From NCBI GenBank assembly GCA_013821865.1, contig PNJM01000052.1, forward strand, positions 1 to 12,000: 12,000 nt of DNA, written 5' to 3'. Below are positions 6,763-12,000 of this stretch, piece after piece; the first letter of the stretch is position 1, and the number at the start of each line of letters is the position of its first letter. This DNA comes from Rhodocyclaceae bacterium (GTDB lineage: Bacteria; Pseudomonadota; Gammaproteobacteria; Burkholderiales; Rhodocyclaceae). A model generated the notes under the pieces. It was given only the letters and a program-made list of their open reading frames with translations, was not told the origin of the DNA and did not search any database. Made by a program: the position numbers and the translations under genes.

Positions 6763-7184
6763 CTTTTGCGCCGGATGCGGTCGAGATAGGCCGCGCCGTC
6801 GAAGGCGCCGCCGTTGCGCTGGGCCTGCCAGATGGTTTCTCCAAGGCATTCCAGCACCACGTGCAGCGCCGCGTGGCGGTCGCCGCGCTTGGCGAGCAGG
6901 GCCTCGAAGGCGGCGCGGATGCCGAAGGGCTGGTCGATGGACAACTGCTCCTCGATGGCCAGATGCAGCGAGAGATGCAGGAAAGGGTTGGTCTCGCCCG
7001 ACTCGGGCGTCCAGTCCCGCGCCAGGGCGCCGTCGGCATCCACGAGCAGGGGTTGATACTCCGGATGCAGGGCGACGATGCGCGACGCCATGTCTTCCAG
7101 CGGCGTCATCACCTCGCGCGCCCGGTGCTTGCGCCAGGCCTCGATGAAGAACTGGCGCGCCTGATCGCGTGACGGGTTAAACAT
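6759..7184 (-). CDS. DUF1841 family protein
   Basis: A 141-residue soluble protein of unknown function. It matches the DUF1841 pattern known from beta- and gammaproteobacteria: MFNPSRDQARQFFIEAWRK at the N-terminus, a central ALHPEYQPLL, then ETNPFLHLSLHLAIEEQLSID and LECLGETIWQAQRNG. Conserved His and Glu residues in HLSLHLAIEEQ could bind metal, but that is speculation. The start at 7184 is set by the family N-terminus; the open frame upstream is a shadow of the FIST gene. The ATG overlaps the FIST stop by 8 bp (7177-7184), so the two are probably translated together. Its stop codon overlaps that of the convergent HDOD gene (6759-6762). Confidence 0.88.
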   Translation of the reverse strand: MFNPSRDQARQFFIEAWRKHRAREVMTPLEDMASRIVALHPEYQPLLVDADGALARDWTPESGETNPFLHLSLHLAIEEQLSIDQPFGIRAAFEALLAKRGDRHAALHVVLECLGETIWQAQRNGGAFDGAAYLDRIRRKS

Positions 7185-8265
7185 CCGCTTTGAAGAGTCC
7201 GAGGACGGCGGCGTTGTGCACCACGCGGTTGCCGTCGAACAGGGGCGCGATCTGGCCGCCGCCGTAGGCGCCGATGAGGGGCAGGCCGGGATAGCGCTCC
7301 TTGACGATGGCCAGGTCGCGGTCCTCGCCGCCGAAGAAGTAGGGCCCCCGCCCCATGCACGAGAACAGCACGCCGAAGTCCGGTGCGTCGCCCAGTTCCA
7401 CGGCGAGTTTGTCCACGACCCCATGCATGTCCCGCTCTGCGACGAGCGGCTGGCGCATGGTCCAGAACAGGTACGCGCCCGATTCCACCTTGGCCGCCAA
7501 GGTCACGGTGCGCTCCTCGTGGTTGGCGGCGATGATCGGCACCAGCGTGTAGCGCCCTTCCTCGACAGCATGGCGCGGGTCGCCGGACACGACGCCGGCC
7601 GCGAGCAGGTGGAAGGGGAGTTTTTCCATCTCGCGCAGTTCCAGGGGCATTTCGCGCAGCAGGGTGTTGAGGGCGGCATGGGGGCCCAGCTTGAGCACAT
7701 CGTAGCCGATGCTGATGGCCGGCTGCGGGTCCGCCAGGGGACGCACCCCGCGCGACACCCCGATGGCCGCGCGAACGCCCGCGATGGCCGTCTCGCAGCG
7801 CGCCTCGGCGGACATCTTGCCGTGACACCAGATACGGCCGGCGCCGTGGGCGCCGTTGTCCGTCGACAGGAAGCCGTAGCGCTTGCCGCCGGCGTCGAGC
7901 CAGTGCGCGGCTGCGGCGTTGGGGGCCGCCAGCGTGAGCAGCGGCACGGCCGGTTCCGGGTGGGCGCCCAGCCCGAACCCGGCGCCGAAGACCATGGCGC
8001 AGGCGGCGGGGCGGTCCAGTGCCCAGTCCTGGTCGGTGAGGATGCCCGCCGCCGTGCAGCCGGTCACCTGCAGGCAGTTCGCCGCGCGCGAGGCGGCCAC
8101 GACCGCGGCGTGGGCGTGATGGAGGAAGTCCGCGGTGAGGAACAGCAGCACGCCCTGGGCGATGTCCATGCCGGCGCGCGTCAACGCCTCTCTGACGACA
8201 TGGGCGGCCAGCTCCGGATCGGGCCGGCTGGTGCTGGCGAGGGCGGTGGCGATGGCGGCGTTCAT
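7177..8265 (-). CDS. FIST-domain sensory protein (FIST_N plus FIST_C)
   Basis: A 362-residue protein consisting of the FIST N domain (about residues 25-215) and FIST C domain (about 215-350), with nothing fused to it. FIST is described as a sensory input domain, probably for small ligands such as amino acids. Recognisable parts are LFLTADFLHHAHAAVVAA, NCLQVTGCTAAGILT near the N-terminus, VLFSCMGRGPYFFGG, and LPLIGAYGGGQIAPL at the C-terminus. No signal peptide or membrane segment is visible. Because no output domain is attached, it must work through a partner or bind ligand for another purpose. The start at 8265 is preferred: the frame is open to 8331, but those extra 22 Gly/Pro-rich residues are encoded by the intergenic repeat. 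It is followed by DUF1841 with an 8-bp overlap and lies downstream of nth. Confidence 0.87.
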   Translation of the reverse strand: MNAAIATALASTSRPDPELAAHVVREALTRAGMDIAQGVLLFLTADFLHHAHAAVVAASRAANCLQVTGCTAAGILTDQDWALDRPAACAMVFGAGFGLGAHPEPAVPLLTLAAPNAAAAHWLDAGGKRYGFLSTDNGAHGAGRIWCHGKMSAEARCETAIAGVRAAIGVSRGVRPLADPQPAISIGYDVLKLGPHAALNTLLREMPLELREMEKLPFHLLAAGVVSGDPRHAVEEGRYTLVPIIAANHEERTVTLAAKVESGAYLFWTMRQPLVAERDMHGVVDKLAVELGDAPDFGVLFSCMGRGPYFFGGEDRDLAIVKERYPGLPLIGAYGGGQIAPLFDGNRVVHNAAVLGLFKADV

Positions 8266-8378
8266 GTGCCCGCCCCCCGGCCCCCGCCCCGAGGGCGGGG
8301 GTGACGATGGTTCGCCGCCATGCGGCTCCATGTCGTTGGCTGTACCGCCCTTGGGGCGGCCCGGCGGGCGGCGCTCAT
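8260..8378 (-). repeat. Structured intergenic repeat, copy A (nth to FIST gap)
   Basis: Read on the minus strand, this element runs from ATGAGCGCC, whose TGA is the nth stop codon (8375-8377), to CATGAAC, whose ATG starts the FIST gene. It shares with copy B (11394-11518) the blocks ATGAGCGCC, CGGGCCGCCCC, AGCCAA, GAACC, CGTCACCCCC and a terminal G-run then GGC-CATGAAC, in the same order and at similar spacing. Three hairpins are visible. The first is CCGCCC/GGGCGG around CAA, the second GCCG/CGGC and the third CCCCCGCCC/GGGCGGGGG around TCG. It appears non-coding. Confidence 0.7.
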
Positions 8379-9010
8379 CCCGCCGTCTTCTCCGGCCACT
8401 CGCACAGGTCGTTGATCAGGCAGCGCGGACAGTCGGGTTTGGCCGCCTTGCACACGTAGCGGCCGTGCAGGATGAGCCAGTGGTGGGCGTGGTGGCGGTA
8501 CTCGGGCGGGATGACCTTGACCAGTTTCTCCTCGACCTCGCCCACGTCCTTGCCGGGCGCCAGGCGCGTGCGGTTGGCGAGGCGGAAGACATGCGTGTCC
8601 ACGGCGATGGTGGGCTCGTGGAAGATGGTGTTGAGCACCACGTTGGCGGTCTTGCGGCCGACGCCGGGCAGGGCCTCCAGCGACTCGCGGTCGCCGGGCA
8701 CTTCGCCGCCATGGCGCTCCAGCAGCAGGCGCGACATCGCGACCACGTTTTTCGCCTTGGATTTGTACAGGCCGATACGGTTGATGTAGGGGACCAGGCT
8801 ATCCTCGCCCAGTGCCGCCATCTTGCGCGGCGTGCCGGCGTCCTGGAACAGCGTGCGCGTGGCAAGATTCACGCTCTTGTCAGTGGCCTGGGCCGAGAGG
8901 ATCACCGCCACGAGGAGTTGGTAGGGCGTCTTGTATTCCAGCTCGGTCGTCGGCGCCGGATTGGCCGCGGCGAGGCGCTCGAAGACCGCGCGGACTTTTT
9001 TGGGGGGCAT
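8375..9010 (-). CDS. nth: Endonuclease III (DNA glycosylase/AP lyase)
   Basis: A 211-residue base-excision repair enzyme that removes oxidised pyrimidines and nicks the abasic site. All diagnostic residues are present at the same numbers as in E. coli Nth. The helix-hairpin-helix LPGVGRKTANVV contains catalytic Lys120, and Asp138 lies in VDTHVFR. The [4Fe-4S] cluster is ligated by Cys187, 194, 197 and 203 in the C-x6-C-x2-C-x5-C pattern. The length is standard. The start lies 3 bp after the rnfE stop, so it is in the Rnf operon, as in the rsx/rnf-nth order of enterobacteria. Its stop TGA is the first part of intergenic repeat copy A. Confidence 0.97.
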   Translation of the reverse strand: MPPKKVRAVFERLAAANPAPTTELEYKTPYQLLVAVILSAQATDKSVNLATRTLFQDAGTPRKMAALGEDSLVPYINRIGLYKSKAKNVVAMSRLLLERHGGEVPGDRESLEALPGVGRKTANVVLNTIFHEPTIAVDTHVFRLANRTRLAPGKDVGEVEEKLVKVIPPEYRHHAHHWLILHGRYVCKAAKPDCPRCLINDLCEWPEKTAG

Positions 9011-9013
9011 CGC

Positions 9014-9688
9014 TCAGGCGGGCGCCTGGACCGGCGTGACCGGGCGGGCGCGCCGCGCGGCGCGGGCGTCCAGCCAGTTGCGCCCGGCGATCAGGAAGCC
9101 GAGCACCAGGAAGGCGCCGGGCGGCAGGATGGCAACGAGAAAGCCCGGATAGTCCTCGGGCAGCAGCTGCAGGGCCCGCGCGCCGGGGATCACCATCTCG
9201 ATGCCGGAGAACAGCATGCCGGTGCCGATCAGCTCGCGCAGTCCGCCCAGCACGGCGATGGCCGCCACCATGCCGACGCCCATCATGGCGCCGTCCCAGG
9301 CGGCGGCCAGCGGGGTGTTCTTGGCGGCGAAAGCCTCGACGCGCGCCAGCACGATGCAGTTCACCACGATGAGCGGAATGAAGATGCCGAGCACCAGGTA
9401 GAGCTCGTGCAGCCAGGCGTTCATGGCGAGGTCCACCATCGTCACCAGCGCCGCGATGATGAGGATGAATACCGGGATGCGGATTTCGTGCGGTATGAAG
9501 TTGCGCACGCTCGCCACCACGCCGCTGGACAGGGCCATGACGAAGATGGTGGCGATGGCGAGGCTGACGCCGTTGACGAAGGTCGCGCTGACGGCAAGCA
9601 GCGGGCAGAGCCCGAGCAGCTGCACCAGACTGGTGTTCTGCTTCCAGACGCCGTTGCGGGCGATTTCGCGGAAAGTGGATGCGCTCAT
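9014..9688 (-). CDS. rnfE: Rnf electron transport complex subunit RnfE
   Basis: A 224-residue integral membrane subunit of the Rnf complex with about six transmembrane helices. Cys28 in LLGLCPLLAV and Cys111 in PLIVVNCIVLARVEAFA sit in the two half-helix signatures. In RnfA/RnfE and NqrD/NqrE these signatures hold a [2Fe-2S] cluster shared between the two subunits inside the membrane. The GLRELIGTG motif, typical of the RnfA/E family, follows. The start at 9688 is fixed by the family N-terminus and by the 4-bp ATGA overlap with the end of rnfG. The C-terminal tail is Arg/Ala-rich, cytoplasmic in character, and not conserved. Confidence 0.95.
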   Translation of the reverse strand: MSASTFREIARNGVWKQNTSLVQLLGLCPLLAVSATFVNGVSLAIATIFVMALSSGVVASVRNFIPHEIRIPVFILIIAALVTMVDLAMNAWLHELYLVLGIFIPLIVVNCIVLARVEAFAAKNTPLAAAWDGAMMGVGMVAAIAVLGGLRELIGTGMLFSGIEMVIPGARALQLLPEDYPGFLVAILPPGAFLVLGFLIAGRNWLDARAARRARPVTPVQAPA

Positions 9689-10374
9689 GTTTTTTCTCCT
9701 TCGGGGGAGAGGCTCGATTTTGCCGGAAGTCCGTACAGCCTGTCGCGGTTGTCTGCGGCGAATTGCAGCGCACGGCGCACGGCGCCGGTGACGGCACGTG
9801 CGCTGATGGTGGCGCCGGCGCGGCTGTCGAAGCGGCCGCCGTCCTTCTTCACCTTCCATTCGGCGGCCGCCACCTTGCCGAAGCCCGCCGCGTCGAACTG
9901 GCGTATCCACGGACTGGCCTTGTTGCGATCCTTCTTCGGTTCGATGTAGTCGCCCAGGCCGGGCGTCTCCCTGTGACTGACCACGCGCACGCCGATGACA
10001 TGGTTGTCCGCGCCGATGGCAACGAGCAGGCGGATTTTTCCGCTGTAGCCGTCCGGCGCCACGGCTTCGAACACCAGGGCTGCCGGCGCGCCGGCCTTGC
10101 GGGCGCGGAACACGCGTGCCGGGTCATCCTGTGCATCCAGGCCGAGCCCGGCGCGCGGCGACACCTCGACGTAATCGGTCAGCAGCGCATTGTCGTAGAG
10201 GTGGGTCGGCAGGACTTCGCCCACCAGCTTCATCCTTCCCTCTTCGGCGCTGGCTTCGATGGCCGGCTTGGTGGCCTGGTATGTCGCCGCCATGAGGGTG
10301 GTGAATGTCACGGTGAACACCGTCAGGATGGCGGCGGTGCGCAGGGAGACGCGGGCTGCGGTCGGATCGCTCAT
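9685..10374 (-). CDS. rnfG: Rnf electron transport complex subunit RnfG
   Basis: A 229-residue single-span subunit, with a transmembrane helix at about residues 11-32 and the rest in the periplasm. It carries a covalently attached FMN in the Rnf pathway. The flavin-bearing threonine is expected to be Thr189 in DSRAGATISARAVTGAV (183-199), the GAT-I/L-S/T motif of the FMN-binding domain. Here the residue before GAT is Ala rather than Ser or Thr. SHRETPGLGDYIE (133-145), a second conserved motif, is present. It overlaps rnfD and rnfE by 4 bp on each side, so its translation is coupled to both. A separate flavin transferase (ApbE) would be needed and is not in this window. Confidence 0.95.
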   Translation of the reverse strand: MSDPTAARVSLRTAAILTVFTVTFTTLMAATYQATKPAIEASAEEGRMKLVGEVLPTHLYDNALLTDYVEVSPRAGLGLDAQDDPARVFRARKAGAPAALVFEAVAPDGYSGKIRLLVAIGADNHVIGVRVVSHRETPGLGDYIEPKKDRNKASPWIRQFDAAGFGKVAAAEWKVKKDGGRFDSRAGATISARAVTGAVRRALQFAADNRDRLYGLPAKSSLSPEGEKT

Positions 10375-11399
10375 GGCGTCCTGCCGTCCTGCTTGCCGTC
10401 TTTATGGCCGAACACCGGCGGCTGGGTGCCCATGTCGATGAGCGGCACGCACAGGTTCATGAGCAGCACGCCGAAGGCGACGCCGTCCGGGTAGGCGCCG
10501 AAGCTGCGGATGATCCAGGTGAGCAAGGCGGCGCCGGCGGCGAAGATCAGCTTGCCGCGCGGCGTCGTGGCGCCCGAGACCGGATCGGTGGCGATGAAGA
10601 AGGCGCCCAGCATGGCGCCCACGGTGATGACGTGGAAGGCCGGGCCGGCGTAGCGCTCCGGGCTGCCGAGGCTGAAGGCGGCGGCGAGCAGCGCCAGCAC
10701 GCCGAGAAAGGCGGCCGGCACGTGCCAGCTGATGATGCGCTGCTGCAGCAGCCAGAGGCCGCCGGCGAGGTAGGCCAGCGCGATCCATTCCCAGCCCTTG
10801 CCGCCGATGTTGCCGAAGGTGGCATGCGAGTCGAGGATGCGGGCCACAGTGGCGTGCGCTTCCGGTGTGTGCAGCGAGGTGCGCAAGGCGTCGAGCGGCG
10901 TGGCCATCGTCACCGCATCGGGCGCGCGCAGCCCGCCGAAGACGACCTGCATCTGCGCGGCGAAATCGGTGAAGCCGACTGCCGGCCACTGCGACATCAA
11001 TGCCGGGAAGGCGATGATGGAGACGCAGAAGGCCACCATGGCCGGGTTGAACGGATTCTGGCCGAGCCCGCCGTAGAGATGCTTCGCCACCACTATGGCG
11101 AACAGGGTCGCCGAGACGGTGAGCCACCAGGGGACGATGGGCGGGAAGGTCAGCGCGATCAGCCAGGCCGTCACCAGGGCGCTGCCATCGGCAAGGAACA
11201 GGCCCACCGGCTTGCCGCGCAATCCGAGCATGGCCGCCTCGCCGGCCAGCGCCGCCGCAGAGGCCAGCGCGATCTGCACCAGGATCGCCGCGCCGAAAAA
11301 CCAGACGTAGACGGCAATGCCGGGCAGCAGGGCGGCCAGCACCTTGAGCATGATGAACTGGACGCTGACCGGAAGGTGGACGTGGGGTGAGTTGTTCAT
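10371..11399 (-). CDS. rnfD: Rnf electron transport complex subunit RnfD
   Basis: A 342-residue polytopic membrane subunit with about ten hydrophobic segments. The N-terminal SPHVHLPVSVQFIMLKVLAAL block is a family mark, as is KHLYGGLGQNPFNPAMV (107-123). The covalent FMN is expected on Thr167 in DAVTMATPLD (161-170). This corresponds to the Ser/Thr-x-Ala-Thr flavinylation site near residue 187 of other RnfD proteins. The later ATDPVSGATTPRG (270-282) also contains SGAT but aligns with the conserved ATDPV-TTPRG region, so I do not treat it as the flavin site. The start at 11399 matches the family N-terminus; the frame upstream is the intergenic repeat and an rnfC shadow. ATGA overlap with rnfG. 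Confidence 0.95.
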   Translation of the reverse strand: MNNSPHVHLPVSVQFIMLKVLAALLPGIAVYVWFFGAAILVQIALASAAALAGEAAMLGLRGKPVGLFLADGSALVTAWLIALTFPPIVPWWLTVSATLFAIVVAKHLYGGLGQNPFNPAMVAFCVSIIAFPALMSQWPAVGFTDFAAQMQVVFGGLRAPDAVTMATPLDALRTSLHTPEAHATVARILDSHATFGNIGGKGWEWIALAYLAGGLWLLQQRIISWHVPAAFLGVLALLAAAFSLGSPERYAGPAFHVITVGAMLGAFFIATDPVSGATTPRGKLIFAAGAALLTWIIRSFGAYPDGVAFGVLLMNLCVPLIDMGTQPPVFGHKDGKQDGRTP

Positions 11400-11518
11400 G
11401 AGCCTTCCCCCCATCCCCCTTCCCAGGAAAGGGGGTGACGCGGGTTCGGCCGGATAAGGCCCGGCCTCCCTGTGTTTGGCTTGCGCCCGCTCGGGGCGGC
11501 CCGTCGCGTGGCGCTCAT
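11394..11518 (-). repeat. Structured intergenic repeat, copy B (rnfC to rnfD gap)
   Basis: On the minus strand the element starts at ATGAGCGCC, whose TGA is the rnfC stop codon, and ends at CATGAAC, whose ATG is the rnfD start. Its three hairpins match those of copy A in order: CGCCC/GGGCG, GGCCGG/CCGGCC and CCCCCTT/AAGGGGG. Stem sequences differ between copies while pairing is kept. Its end, GGGGGGAAGGCTC before the ATG, can serve as the rnfD ribosome site. It therefore supplies the stop, the spacer and the ribosome site between two Rnf genes. Confidence 0.7.
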
Positions 11519-12000
11519 ACGGGTTCCTCGGGCGGCGTCTTGGCCAGTTCGCGCACCTTGGCGCGGCGCATCTCGATTTCACGGATCTCGGCCTGCTTAT
11601 CCGGCGCCAGGTTGTCGATGTTCTTCGGCTGTACGCCTTCCTTCTGCGCGCGGGCGCGCTCGATGGCGGCGGCGATAAGCGCCTTTTTCTGCTCATCCAA
11701 AAGCGCCTGGGGTGTCTCGGCGGGAGCCTGTGCCGGGACCGGCGCGGCGGGGGTGGCGGCTTTCGCTGCACCGGCGGCCGCCTGGCGCCCGGCGGCGGTC
11801 TTGGCGGCAAGGCGCGCCGCTTTCTCGGCCCTTTCGCGCTCTTCGCGTTGATTGCGGAATTCGAAGCGTTCGCGCGCCGCGTCGGCGGCGGCCTTCTCCC
11901 GTTCCAGCGCCCGCATGGAGGATTTGGCAAAGCGATAGTAGTCCACCAGGCGGATGTCCGAGGGGCAGACATAGGCACAGCAGCCGCATTCGATGCAATC
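11515..12000 (-). CDS. rnfC: Rnf electron transport complex subunit RnfC, C-terminal part (5' end outside window)
   Basis: The last 161 residues of the peripheral, NADH-side subunit of Rnf. The fragment begins inside the second [4Fe-4S] site, CIECGCCAYVCP, with the CxxCxxCxxxCP spacing (Cys 2, 5, 8 and 12 of the fragment), then SDIRLVDYYRFAKS. The remaining roughly 130 residues are rich in Ala, Glu, Arg and Lys. They form a long predicted coiled-coil helix plus a Pro/Ala linker, the low-complexity tail typical of proteobacterial RnfC. A shorter open frame starting at GTG 11946 is internal, because the cysteine motif upstream is in frame. The stop TGA lies in repeat copy B. rnfB and rnfA are expected just beyond the window. 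Confidence 0.95.
   Translation of the reverse strand, partial: DCIECGCCAYVCPSDIRLVDYYRFAKSSMRALEREKAAADAARERFEFRNQREERERAEKAARLAAKTAAGRQAAAGAAKAATPAAPVPAQAPAETPQALLDEQKKALIAAAIERARAQKEGVQPKNIDNLAPDKQAEIREIEMRRAKVRELAKTPPEEPV

Noticed and set aside
8135..9949. Long + strand open frame opposite nth, rnfE and rnfG
   Set aside because: The translation is Ala/Gly/His/Asp-rich noise, and the opposite strand is unambiguous for endonuclease III and Rnf subunits.
10562..10573. SGAT in RnfD (residues 275-278) as the flavinylation site
   Set aside because: By position it belongs to the conserved ATDPV-TTPRG region. The flavin Thr of RnfD is expected earlier, at TMAT (residues 164-167).
10404..11390. 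+ strand open frame opposite rnfD
   Set aside because: Very His/Gln/Arg/Gly-rich translation typical of an antisense shadow of a membrane protein gene.
11400..11520. Insertion sequence or CRISPR-like repeat
   Set aside because: There is no transposase, no terminal inverted repeats and no regular spacer array. The pattern fits a small structured intergenic repeat instead.
10371..11978. Possible N-terminal extension of RnfD
   Set aside because: The extra codons come from the intergenic repeat and an out-of-frame reading of rnfC. RnfD proteins begin close to the Met at 11399.

Overview
This is high-GC, densely coding proteobacterial chromosome. Rnf genes followed by nth, the DUF1841 family, a CoxE-like VWA protein and the general protein style suggest a betaproteobacterium, perhaps Rhodocyclales-like. 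That placement is inferred from gene content and family resemblance, not from a marker gene. I see no phage, IS, integron, CRISPR, tRNA or rRNA, and no gene-free stretch longer than about 130 bp.

Layout, left to right: (1) the C-terminal third of a GspE/PilB-type secretion ATPase on the + strand. (2) A convergent, exported FecR-domain protein with its own promoter; a hairpin covers both stop codons. (3) A minus-strand cluster transcribed right to left as MoxR AAA+ ATPase, VWA (CoxE-like) protein, CPA2-type antiporter and YbdK-like carboxylate-amine ligase. The last two overlap by 4 bp. (4) Divergent from moxR, a + strand HDOD protein. (5) A long minus-strand run, rnfC (3' part) - rnfD - rnfG - rnfE - nth - FIST protein - DUF1841 protein, which converges on the HDOD gene with overlapping stop codons.

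The Rnf genes encode a membrane electron-transfer complex (flavin-carrying RnfD and RnfG, iron-sulfur RnfC and RnfE). nth encodes a complete endonuclease III with all catalytic and cluster residues. RnfD/RnfG and RnfG/RnfE overlap by ATGA and rnfE-nth is 3 bp apart, so these are tightly coupled. FIST and DUF1841 are probably a distal part of the same transcript, separated from nth by a structured repeat.

Two observations outside the genes stand out. First, the gaps rnfC-rnfD and nth-FIST hold two diverged copies of one roughly 120-bp, three-hairpin repeat, each running from the stop codon of one gene to the start codon of the next. Second, a perfect 28-bp palindrome lies exactly between a strong Shine-Dalgarno sequence and the VWA start codon. 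Folding it would restore normal ribosome-binding spacing. Neither is proof of a new system, and the coding content is otherwise ordinary.
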